Positions 7,943 through 16,436 of a stretch of DNA of 64,000 bases are shown here, piece after piece. The notes under the pieces are model-generated. The model worked only from the letters and a program-made list of their open reading frames with translations, searched no databases and had not been told where the DNA came from. The first letter of the stretch is position 1. The number at the start of each line of letters is the position of its first letter. The translations under genes and the position numbers were made by a program. Source of the stretch: CAILHX01 sp964511385 (lineage in GTDB: Bacteria > Pseudomonadota > Gammaproteobacteria > Burkholderiales > Methylophilaceae). Where the stretch lies: the NCBI GenBank assembly GCA_964511385.1, contig CAZEFE010000001.1:1-64000 (forward strand), read 5' to 3'.

Positions 7943-8992
7943 TCAGAACTGGAACAGCGACACCCCAAGCCCCAGGCTGGTCTGGCGGTGGTTGTAGTCA
8001 AGCAGCGTTTCGCTATAACCGCTGAACAACTGCACGTACCAGCGCAGCCCGGTTGGTTCGTCAGCAAATACCGGGCGGGTGTAGTCGAGTTGCAGCGATC
8101 CACGGTCATTCAGGTTGGTGCGCCAGGTCAGGGCCATTGTGGATGGGCCTGGCGACCAGAGCAAAGTGGCTTCGCCGCGTCCGATGTAATCGAGCAGGTC
8201 CGGGTTGTCGTCGATGCCGCGCTCGGGCAGCCGGTGGTTGGCCCTGAGCAGCAGGCTGAAATCCCCGTGTTCGAGTCCCGCGCCCAGGTACATACGGTTC
8301 CAGCTTCTGGATAAGGGGTCGCTCTGTCCGTTTGACTGATGCGCGATACCGAGTTGCAGCATGCGCGCGGACCAGCCGAGAGGGAGCGCCCCTGTCTCGG
8401 CAGACAGCGGCACGATGTAGATGGCTTCCGGCTGGTAGTCTGTGCTGCGGAACGGGGAAGAATCCTTGCCGTCCCACACCTGCCACAGCGAGCGTTGGGT
8501 GTAGGCGAACCACAGGTCGGCACCCGGCAGCAGCAGGTTCTCGGCAATCTTGGCGCGCAGTGAAATCTGCAGCTTGGCATCGGTTTGCCGGTAGTCGCGG
8601 TTATCCGCGATTGCGGCATGCGTTGGACTGCTGGGCAAGCGGTTGACGCGGGTGGTGTAATGCGCCGGCAGTAAAAAGTTGGGCTGATACGTCCTGACGG
8701 TAAAAGTGCCGCGTTTGTCATCCTCTCCCAGTTCCCAGAACTGTGACAGCAGCGACGGGCTGCGCTTGGTTTCTAGTTGGGAGTCATCCCCCGTGGATGC
8801 TACCTCTGCCTGGTTTGGCTGGAATTCAGATGCTGGCGCGTTTCTCCCGAAGGCGCGGTCGTAGCAGGCCAGACGTAGACGGTCATCCTGCTCGTTGGTG
8901 CAGGATGCAGCAGGCTCGGCAGCCAGCACCGGCGATGTTACCAGCAGCACGGCATACCAAGTTATGGCAATCATGAGTTTGAATTTTGGCAT
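7943..8992 (-). CDS. pldA: Outer-membrane phospholipase A (PldA family)
   Basis: Calcium-dependent OM beta-barrel that hydrolyses mislocalised surface phospholipids. The 349 aa protein starts with a signal peptide (MPKFKLMIAITWYAVLLVTSPVLAA), then a short region with the CTNEQDD...RLACYD motif common in periplasmic proteins. The barrel carries AHQSNGQS with His218 and Ser220 and WNRMY with Asn232, reproducing the spacing of the E. coli His142/Ser144/Asn156 triad. It ends in Phe, as BAM substrates do. ATG 8992 is chosen because upstream in-frame codons encode nothing signal-like. The MFS gene upstream on the same strand ends 71 nt before it. Confidence 0.92.
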   Translation of the reverse strand: MPKFKLMIAITWYAVLLVTSPVLAAEPAASCTNEQDDRLRLACYDRAFGRNAPASEFQPNQAEVASTGDDSQLETKRSPSLLSQFWELGEDDKRGTFTVRTYQPNFLLPAHYTTRVNRLPSSPTHAAIADNRDYRQTDAKLQISLRAKIAENLLLPGADLWFAYTQRSLWQVWDGKDSSPFRSTDYQPEAIYIVPLSAETGALPLGWSARMLQLGIAHQSNGQSDPLSRSWNRMYLGAGLEHGDFSLLLRANHRLPERGIDDNPDLLDYIGRGEATLLWSPGPSTMALTWRTNLNDRGSLQLDYTRPVFADEPTGLRWYVQLFSGYSETLLDYNHRQTSLGLGVSLFQF

Positions 8993-9063
8993 CACGGCAC
9001 CTGTGAATGTGGCTGCCCGGCAGCTAGAAAAGTCGGGGTATACGATAGATGATTGGACAAAGT

Positions 9064-10302
9064 TTAACTGAGGGGCGTGTCGCCGTCGCGCCACAAATCC
9101 GGCCGCAATATGCGGAATGCGATGATCGCAACAAGGGCAAGGCTTGCCGCCGCCAGGAAGGCATTGGCAGGCTGCAATAGCCACAAGGCGCCAGCAATTA
9201 GCGATGCCGGCAGGTAGAGGATACCGGTCACGAAGTTATACACGCCGATCGCCGAGGCACGGCGCTCCAGTTCAATGTCAGCAATAAAAGCCTTGCTCTG
9301 TGCTTCATCAATGGAATAAAACACCCCGTAGATAACGAACAGAACAAAGATTTGCCATTGCGCGGCAGCAAATGCAAATCCCAAGCTCATCAGCAGGTAA
9401 ATCAGGTAACCCAGCATAATGATGCGCGCCCGACCGATAAGGTCACCGAGCTTGCCAACCAGCGGTGCGGCAACCACGAACGAGATGTTGAACAAGGCAT
9501 ACAGCAGCACGATGTCCTTGACGGCAAACCCTACGCTGTAAGCACGCAGTAGCAGAAAGCCGAAGCTGAAATAAGCCAGCGAAAAAATGCCGGCAGGGAT
9601 CAGATAGCGTTTGAATTGCGGGCTCAGGGTTTTCCACGCCTCAATCATGCTCTCGCGGGGGTGGCGGGGTCCTGGCTGATCCTTGATGCGGCTGAGTACG
9701 GCGATGCTGAACACTGCCGGCACCAGTGCAACCCAGAATAGTATCTGGAACGTCGAGGCACCATCCCCCAGCCACCACAGCAGGCTGTATGCCAGCAGCG
9801 GGCCGAGGATGGCGCCGGTTTTGTCCAGAGCCTTGTGTACACCAAACGAGTAGCCGCGGTTGTCCAGCCCGGCCACTGCTGATAGCCAGGCGTCACGCGG
9901 CGGGCCACGGAAGCTTTTGCCCAGCCGTTCAATGACACGGAAGATGCTCAATCCGACAACTGAACTGGATATCAGCAGAATGACCTTAGCCAGGGTGGAG
10001 AAACTATAACCGGCCAGCGCAAACGCCTTGCGTTTCCCGCTGCGGTCGGATAACCAGCCTGAAAGATAGTTCAGCGAGGACGCGGAAAGGTCGGCCAGAC
10101 CCTCGACCAGCCCCAGCAGGGCGGCTGAGGCTCCTGCAACGGTGGTGAAGAAGATGGCGAATACCGAAAAAATCATTTCGGAACTGAGATCGGTCAGCAG
10201 GCTCACCAGCCCGAGCTTGACCACATCGGGATGCACGCCGAGCTGTTTATTTGCTGGGTCAGATGGGATCAACGTGTTGTTGGGGGCATCGGCACTCATC
10301 AT
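9064..10302 (-). CDS. MFS transporter, substrate unknown
   Basis: Integral inner-membrane carrier of 412 aa with about 12 hydrophobic segments. After a short polar N-terminus the first helices read LGLVSLLTDLSSEMIFSV, and loop 2-3 has the motif GWLSDRSGKRK. The early LTDLSSEM sequence marks an MFS subgroup common in proteobacteria with no firmly known substrate. It is encoded between tpsB and pldA on the same strand. The exact start is uncertain because two ATG codons (10302, 10299) are adjacent and no strong ribosome-binding site is seen. Confidence 0.85.
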   Translation of the reverse strand: MMSADAPNNTLIPSDPANKQLGVHPDVVKLGLVSLLTDLSSEMIFSVFAIFFTTVAGASAALLGLVEGLADLSASSLNYLSGWLSDRSGKRKAFALAGYSFSTLAKVILLISSSVVGLSIFRVIERLGKSFRGPPRDAWLSAVAGLDNRGYSFGVHKALDKTGAILGPLLAYSLLWWLGDGASTFQILFWVALVPAVFSIAVLSRIKDQPGPRHPRESMIEAWKTLSPQFKRYLIPAGIFSLAYFSFGFLLLRAYSVGFAVKDIVLLYALFNISFVVAAPLVGKLGDLIGRARIIMLGYLIYLLMSLGFAFAAAQWQIFVLFVIYGVFYSIDEAQSKAFIADIELERRASAIGVYNFVTGILYLPASLIAGALWLLQPANAFLAAASLALVAIIAFRILRPDLWRDGDTPLS

Positions 10303-10400
10303 CCATGCTGTTGGGGCTTAGGATGTTTGAGGGTAACACATCACGACAACGTCATTGCTCGCCGCTTTAGAAGATTGGCAAGCGAAACCTCGGTGTGGGC

Positions 10401-12104
10401 TTAGAACGCCGCACTGACCCCGACATGCACCAGATTAGCCATGTTGGCACCTGGCACATCCGTGGTGAGTTGCTTGCCCGCATCCACTTTAACCGAGATG
10501 TTATGCGGCAAGCTGGCGCGAGCACCGACCCCCCAGGAACTCAGCCGGTTGCTTGACGCCTCGCCCGGCAGCAAATGCTTGTTGCTGAGATAAGCGCTAT
10601 CGTAGAACAGCAGACCCTGTAGTTGTACCGCATTTGCACCATCTCCCAGTTGCTTGGCCGGAGAGACCAGTTCGGTGCGGAGTACATACCCCTCATCCCC
10701 AAACGCAACCGCCTCGGCAAACCCGCGCACCGAATTCACCCCGCCACCGGAAAGCTGCTCCGAGCCGAGCAGGTTGCTATCCGCAAACTGGAAATTGCCT
10801 TTGATGGTCCAACTCCAGCCTTGGGGCAGGCGGGTCACGCGCTGCACGCCCAATTGCCAGTAATTGTAATCAGCGGTCGCCCCGGCGCGCGAAGCGTTGA
10901 ACGCGGCATCGGTATTATCGCTGCCGATCAAATCACCAGGGGAATACACCCAATTGCCATTAACAGTGGTTTGCCCCCAACGGTCTTGCAGCGTGCCGCT
11001 GTATCCTAAATTGAACTGATAGACTTTGGTCAGCGTGTTGGTCACCGGCGTCTGGCTGAACAGCAGGTTGTTGTTCGAGCGCTTGTAATCAAAGCCCACG
11101 TTGGCTTCATGCGTGTAGGCGCCGAACTTCTTCAGCGGCGCGTCATAACGTGCGCTGAAGCCCGACGAATTACCGCTTTGGTTGAATGGCGCAAGCAGTT
11201 CCGGGTTGATGTGCGAGGCGTTGGCGGTAAAACTCAACAAATGATGCCAAGGCAACGGGATCACGTAATTCAGGCTGTGTGACTGGTATTTGTTCAGGTT
11301 CTGGTTGGCATTCAGCGTGTAGCTCAACTGATGATCCAGCCCGAACACATTGCCCCAGCCTGCCGTCAGGGTAAAGCGGTCACGCCCGGTGATGCGGGTG
11401 CCGTTGTTGTCGTAGCCCACTGAAAACCCATAAGGACGGCGATCCGTGACCAACAACTCCAGATTGGTCTGCCCGATCTGCTTGCCCGGCTGGGTCATCA
11501 CCTGCGCATTGCGGTATGGGTTGGAGCGGTTGATCCAGTCTATTTCCTCGTCCAGTGTGTCGGCTTGCAGCACGTCACCGGGTTTGATACGCAACAGTGA
11601 CCGATAGTGGTCGTCAGAAAAGGCCTTCTCACCGTTGTTCTTGACGCTGACCTCCCCCACACTGGCGCGGGTGATGAGCACTTTTAGTTGCCCGGTGCTG
11701 ATGTCTTGTTCCGGCAGACTGGCAACACTGAAGCGGTCGCCGGTTTCAGCCAGTCGCGCATTCATCGTGCCGACAATATCCAGCAGCAATTCTTGTGTAA
11801 TGGGTTGGCCCAGTAAGGCATTGAGGTGCAATGCCATGCCTGGGGTGTTCATGCCGGCAAAATCGCCCCAGGCAATACCATCCTGCAGGTTGGCCGCATC
11901 GCTATGGTCTACCAGTGAAATACCGCGCAATATCCCACTCCCTGGATTGTCGGTCTGTGGGGCCGAGGTCAGTGATGGAGTGGTTTCACCGGCGTAACCA
12001 GGCAATGCCGTGGCAGCCATCATGCCGACACAGAATAGGTGAATAAGGCGGCTAATAAGCTTGAATCGCGTAAAAGATTCTGCGGTGCTGGTACGTTTTT
12101 TCAT
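10401..12104 (-). CDS. TpsB outer-membrane transporter of a two-partner secretion system (ShlB/FhaC family)
   Basis: Exports the TpsA protein encoded just upstream. The 567 aa protein has a basic, hydrophobic N-terminal signal (about 1-39, ending ALPGYAGE). POTRA-like sequence follows (about 80-215: GQPITQELLLDIVGTMN, then the segment ending NLELLVTDRRPYGFSVGYDN). The rest is a beta-rich barrel with the FhaC-type hallmark VRGF (motif VNSVRGFAEA), ending in Phe. It lies 69 nt downstream of the tpsA stop on the same strand, the usual tpsA-tpsB order. No activator or immunity gene lies between them. Confidence 0.92.
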   Translation of the reverse strand: MKKRTSTAESFTRFKLISRLIHLFCVGMMAATALPGYAGETTPSLTSAPQTDNPGSGILRGISLVDHSDAANLQDGIAWGDFAGMNTPGMALHLNALLGQPITQELLLDIVGTMNARLAETGDRFSVASLPEQDISTGQLKVLITRASVGEVSVKNNGEKAFSDDHYRSLLRIKPGDVLQADTLDEEIDWINRSNPYRNAQVMTQPGKQIGQTNLELLVTDRRPYGFSVGYDNNGTRITGRDRFTLTAGWGNVFGLDHQLSYTLNANQNLNKYQSHSLNYVIPLPWHHLLSFTANASHINPELLAPFNQSGNSSGFSARYDAPLKKFGAYTHEANVGFDYKRSNNNLLFSQTPVTNTLTKVYQFNLGYSGTLQDRWGQTTVNGNWVYSPGDLIGSDNTDAAFNASRAGATADYNYWQLGVQRVTRLPQGWSWTIKGNFQFADSNLLGSEQLSGGGVNSVRGFAEAVAFGDEGYVLRTELVSPAKQLGDGANAVQLQGLLFYDSAYLSNKHLLPGEASSNRLSSWGVGARASLPHNISVKVDAGKQLTTDVPGANMANLVHVGVSAAF

Positions 12105-12173
12105 GTTGAAGGCTCAAATTGGTTTATTTCAGTGATGACCGGAGAGCGTTGAATATCCCGTTCATGGCGGTAG

Positions 12174-15100
12174 CTAGTGACCTGCCGGGGTGATGGTGAA
12201 ACCTGTCGAGCCTGAGAAGCTGGCAGCCAACAAATTAACCAGCCCCAATCTCCCATCTTCACTTGATAGCTGAGCCCTCAAGTCAAGCGGTGTATTTTTG
12301 GCCATATTGACTGCATTTTGCAGATTGCCTTCCTGTTCGTTGGAAATAGCAGCTTCGGCTGCGTAAGTGCCAGCCGCCATGGCAACGGAAATGACGGCTT
12401 CAACGACCAATCCAGCTTTGCTGACAATCTTTGAAGCTGCTTTGGCGACTGCTTTTTCTCCAGTTTTTGCACCCAGCTTAATGGCATTGGAAGCAGTTTT
12501 TGCCAACTTGACTGCTTCATCTGCTTTTTCAACAGCAGTTCTGGCTGCGGGAAGAGCGGATCTGGCTTGGTCAGCTTTTTCAAACTGTTTAGCCGCTTTG
12601 GCTAATGAAGAAGCCCTATCGGTTTCAGAAGGTTTAATGCCATCAATCCACTGTGAGGTTTGCTTTACCAGGTCATCGTAGCTTCCCTTGGCTTCCGTGA
12701 GCGCTGATTCAAGATCGGCAACATTCTCGATTTGCCTCGTGGTGCCTAGTTTGGCGGCTTCCTTAGCCCGTCTGGTAGAGTAAGGCATGACCTTCTCAAC
12801 AAGCTGTGAAGCGATTGTGTCTGAGCTTGCAATGCTCAATGCCGTACCGGTGATGAGCGTAGTCATCACCCCTGCTGCGGCGGAAGACCCTGTGCCGATT
12901 CCAACTTTTTGCTGCGCCAGCAAGCCAAAATCCGGGGCCATATCACCAACATCAAATAGCAGAGCTAAAGACGTATTTAGCCTTTCGCCTTGTTTTCTTG
13001 CGGCGACAGATGCCTTCCAGTCCTGATACAGCTGCAACTGGGTTTCCGCCAAATTTAGCGTGACGTTCTGGGCGCGTTGAATCACATTGTCAATCAATGC
13101 TTGATCGGCATCAGAGTATGGTCCTGGCCCTTTCAGGAGCTCTGAAACCCGTGCCACCATTGCGAAAGCAAGCTGTGCCTTTTGCGCGCTCCCGTCAATG
13201 GCAGCCTTCTGGGCGGCAAGGCCGGCCAATTGGTCTTTCATGTCGTTTAACTGGGCATCACCGGCCAGATCATTGATCCAGCCTGCGAGACCAAGCGTTA
13301 GCATGTCTGTTGCTGCCGTGCCTCTTTTAATATCAATTTCGCGTTGCAGGATTTCCTGAGTCAGCTTGTCAATTTCGCCTTGCAACCGGTCAATTTCAGC
13401 CTGCGGGCCAGGCACGTGGTTATAGGCTTGAAATGTCGCCGCCCTCAAATCCGCCCGGTTACCTACCATGCCTTCTAATTGACTCTTTTCATATGCGATA
13501 TGAGCCTCAACATCTTTTCTGAATGCTTCTGTCATGTTGGGGCTATTGAGCGTGCTTTCCCAGTAAGCAATTGACTCCCGGAGTTTGTTGGGGTCCGTCA
13601 GTGTCGGGTCTTGCTTGGGAATCACGCCAAGAATTTCGTCCATGGACTCAAGGGCCAAGGGTGGAATGCCGAAATATAATTGGTTCTGGTTGCTTTCCGC
13701 CGGGTTAGAAAATGACTGGATGAGCGTGGTGCCAGTGGTGCGAATGCTTCCGCCATTCGCGGCGTTCTGGCTTTGATCTGTGGTGAGGTTGCTGTCGGTG
13801 TAGTTTGTGGGGCGGGTTGCACTCTTGTAATAAACGCCCGAGCTGGCGGTTCCCGTATCGTTTACCCATTTGCCGGTGACCTTGTTTGTGGCCGGGTCGG
13901 AAAACAGGAAGCTCGCGTTGCTTAACCCGATGATGGCCCCTTCATATGGTGCAAATATGCGGTTTGCTCCGGACCCACCCAGCACCAGGCCCGGTGCAAA
14001 AGTGATCGTTCCAGGGCCTGCGCCATCTTGAGCTGCGCCGGCGATTAACGTCATATCCCGGCTGCTGGTGACTGCCGTCATGCCGTCAGGATTGTTAATG
14101 GCCAGGTTGCGCCCGGCCTTCAGCGTCAGACTTGGGTTTAACGTTCCATCCACGACGGCCAGGGATTCATTCACCGTGATGTCTCGTTCAGCGTCAAGAG
14201 TCAGGTCATGCGCACCGAAAAACGTATAAGAAGATGCCCCATTCGCCACGGTAATATCGCCATGTCCGCCACCTGCCGACGAGGTGCTGATCGTCACGTT
14301 GGCCAGTTGCAACTCATTGTTCAAATCCGTCACATGGATAATGGAGGTGTTACCGGCCACTGCGATTGAACCGGTTGGGGCGCCGGCATCGGTAATCGTG
14401 ATGTCGGTCGGATCAAGCAGCAAGTTGCCGGTTTTTCCCAGCGAGGCGCGCAGGTCCACGGTTCCAGCATAGCCCAGCGCCTTCTTGCCCGAAACCTCGG
14501 CAAAGCCGCCATCACCGCCATAAACCCCGCCGCGCGCGCTGGCATGGCCCAGGTATTGGGTGGTGTCGTTCGCCCATATCGTGATCTGGCCGCCGTTGCC
14601 TTTAACGGTGGCATCGGCATTCAGCAATGCACCCTTGGCAACACGGGTGGTTTCCGCGTTTTGCAGGCTGGCGTCTTTGCCCTGATAACCGCCACCCACC
14701 GCAATCCGGCCGCCGCCAAGTGGGCCGCTGGCGTTTAATTTGGCGGTTTCGGTGAGATTGACATGCTGCCCGGTGGCAACAATCTCGCCCCCGTTGTTCC
14801 CCTTCTGTGCAGTCAAATCACCGGAAACTTTGGTGGTGCCGGATTTGGCATTCAGCACAATCCGTCCGCCCACCTTATTGAGGCTGATGGCGCTGATACT
14901 GCCGCCCGCATTCACCGCCAGCGCATACGGATTACCACCCGCGGCCTTGAGCTCAACCTGCGCGGCGGCAATCGCGCCCTCATTGACCACGCTGCCGCCG
15001 TCCTTCAGTGCAGTCGCCTTCACCACCACGCGCTCATTGGCGGTAGGGGCGTACAGCAACTCCGTGCTGCTCGCCAACGCCACGCTGCCTGACGGGGCAC

Positions 15101-15638
15101 TGATGTCGCCCTGGTTCTCCACGGTATGCGCCAGCAGCACCACATCGCCGCCAGCCGCGCTGATCGTCCCCAGATTCACCACCGAAGCATTGGAACTGCC
15201 GAAGAAATCCAGATTGCCGCCATCCATGAACTGCTGGTTGTTCACGTCACGGGTGGATGCAAAAAAAGCGTTGGTATTGATGGTGGCGCCGGCACCCACC
15301 AGGATGCCGTTGGGGTTAATCAGAAACACCTTGCCGTTGGAACTTAACGAGCCCAGCAATTCGGAAGGATTGCCGCCGGTGACCCGGTTCAGTACCGCGG
15401 AAGAAGACGAAGGCAGATTGAAGCGGGTGGATTCGCCACGGTTGATAGAGAACGATTGCCAGTTGATGACGGCACGGTTGCTGCTTTGATTAACCGTTGT
15501 CTGGCTGCCGGCTGACTGAATGGAAGCGCTGCCGGATACCACTTGCCCGCCGGTCGGGTTGGCTTGCGCGGATGGTGCGCACAATGCAGAGGCAATAGCT
15601 AGCGTTAATGGCGAAAGCCGGAGCGTTTTTTTCTTCAT
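12174..15638 (-). CDS. TpsA exoprotein with filamentous-haemagglutinin TPS domain and helical C-terminal half
   Basis: Secreted partner of the TpsB transporter, 1154 aa. It starts with a Sec signal (MKKKTLRLSPLTLAIASALC...AQA). The TPS domain follows (about 28-250), with NPNGI at 108-112 and the conserved Asn-rich FNLP and GGNPSELLG stretches. Beta-helix-like sequence continues to about residue 640. From about 670 to the end the protein switches to charged, Ala-rich, mostly helical sequence (for example IDRLQGEIDKLTQEILQRE), with two hydrophobic stretches (TTLITGTALSIASS and AGLVVEAVISVAMAAGTYAA). ATG 15638 is preferred because the 18 upstream in-frame residues are not signal-like. Whether it is an adhesin, cytolysin or toxin cannot be told. 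Confidence 0.9.
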   Translation of the reverse strand: MKKKTLRLSPLTLAIASALCAPSAQANPTGGQVVSGSASIQSAGSQTTVNQSSNRAVINWQSFSINRGESTRFNLPSSSSAVLNRVTGGNPSELLGSLSSNGKVFLINPNGILVGAGATINTNAFFASTRDVNNQQFMDGGNLDFFGSSNASVVNLGTISAAGGDVVLLAHTVENQGDISAPSGSVALASSTELLYAPTANERVVVKATALKDGGSVVNEGAIAAAQVELKAAGGNPYALAVNAGGSISAISLNKVGGRIVLNAKSGTTKVSGDLTAQKGNNGGEIVATGQHVNLTETAKLNASGPLGGGRIAVGGGYQGKDASLQNAETTRVAKGALLNADATVKGNGGQITIWANDTTQYLGHASARGGVYGGDGGFAEVSGKKALGYAGTVDLRASLGKTGNLLLDPTDITITDAGAPTGSIAVAGNTSIIHVTDLNNELQLANVTISTSSAGGGHGDITVANGASSYTFFGAHDLTLDAERDITVNESLAVVDGTLNPSLTLKAGRNLAINNPDGMTAVTSSRDMTLIAGAAQDGAGPGTITFAPGLVLGGSGANRIFAPYEGAIIGLSNASFLFSDPATNKVTGKWVNDTGTASSGVYYKSATRPTNYTDSNLTTDQSQNAANGGSIRTTGTTLIQSFSNPAESNQNQLYFGIPPLALESMDEILGVIPKQDPTLTDPNKLRESIAYWESTLNSPNMTEAFRKDVEAHIAYEKSQLEGMVGNRADLRAATFQAYNHVPGPQAEIDRLQGEIDKLTQEILQREIDIKRGTAATDMLTLGLAGWINDLAGDAQLNDMKDQLAGLAAQKAAIDGSAQKAQLAFAMVARVSELLKGPGPYSDADQALIDNVIQRAQNVTLNLAETQLQLYQDWKASVAARKQGERLNTSLALLFDVGDMAPDFGLLAQQKVGIGTGSSAAAGVMTTLITGTALSIASSDTIASQLVEKVMPYSTRRAKEAAKLGTTRQIENVADLESALTEAKGSYDDLVKQTSQWIDGIKPSETDRASSLAKAAKQFEKADQARSALPAARTAVEKADEAVKLAKTASNAIKLGAKTGEKAVAKAASKIVSKAGLVVEAVISVAMAAGTYAAEAAISNEQEGNLQNAVNMAKNTPLDLRAQLSSEDGRLGLVNLLAASFSGSTGFTITPAGH

Positions 15639-15755
15639 GTTAATAACCCTTGGTGCCTGCTTTGGCAAGGAATATCGTGGTTTTGCCGCCACGGAGATAG
15701 GCAGCCGGAAGGTTACTGGCAGAAATCGGTAAAGACCATACTGCGAATGCAGTAG

Positions 15756-16388
15756 TTAGTGAGTGGAGGACGCGGCGGGGATATGCCGGATTGCCCAGGC
15801 CGTCATTTCCGCGGCGTTGTGCAAATCCAGTTTTTCCAGGATGTTCTGGCGGTGAGTGCGCACGGTATGTACGCTCAAGGCCAGCACATCGGCAACCTCC
15901 TGGTTGGATTTGCCGCGCGCAAGGAGGGTGAGGATTTCCTGTTCGCGTGTTGTCAGCACGGCTAAAGTGGTAGCTCCGTCGTCCACTGCTTCTGCCACCA
16001 CCGGGCTGATAAAGCACTGCCCGGCCAACACCGCCGGGATGGCGCGCAGCAATTCATCGCTGTTTTCGTATTTGACTACGTAACCATCTGCCCCTGCTGC
16101 CAGGGCGCCACGTACGCTGGCAGGGTGCATGCTGCCGGTCAGGATTAACACCTTGATCCGGGGGAACCGCTGCTTAAGGATCGTGGCCACTTCGGCGCCA
16201 TGGCATTGCGGCAGGTCAAGGTCGAGCAGCACCAGGTCGGGCTGCAATGCCTCTGCCATGTGCAGAACAGCCAAGCCATCCCCGGTGTCGCCAACCACCA
16301 ATAATGTGGGGTCGAGCGAGAGCAGCATTTTCAGGCCTTCGCGTACCAATGCGTGATCTTCGGCAATCAGGACTTTGACAGGGGGCAT
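15756..16388 (-). CDS. NarL/FixJ-type response regulator
   Basis: Two-component transcription factor of 210 aa. Receiver domain at about 4-120 with acidic pocket Glu10/Asp11 and phosphoacceptor Asp56 (DLVLLDLDLP); LuxR-type helix-turn-helix at about 140-200 (LTTREQEILTLLARGKSNQEVA and LSVHTVRTHRQNILEKL). The start at 16388 gives the canonical N-terminus MPPVKVLIAEDHALVREGL. It is divergent from the hybrid histidine kinase, with 48 nt between starts, and lies 117 nt upstream of tpsA on the same strand. That makes it a likely partner of the kinase and a candidate regulator of the two-partner secretion genes. Confidence 0.93.
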   Translation of the reverse strand: MPPVKVLIAEDHALVREGLKMLLSLDPTLLVVGDTGDGLAVLHMAEALQPDLVLLDLDLPQCHGAEVATILKQRFPRIKVLILTGSMHPASVRGALAAGADGYVVKYENSDELLRAIPAVLAGQCFISPVVAEAVDDGATTLAVLTTREQEILTLLARGKSNQEVADVLALSVHTVRTHRQNILEKLDLHNAAEMTAWAIRHIPAASSTH

Positions 16389-16436
16389 GAGGGAACGAGC
16401 GTGCTTTTTATTTTTCCGCCATCTTATACTATCCGC

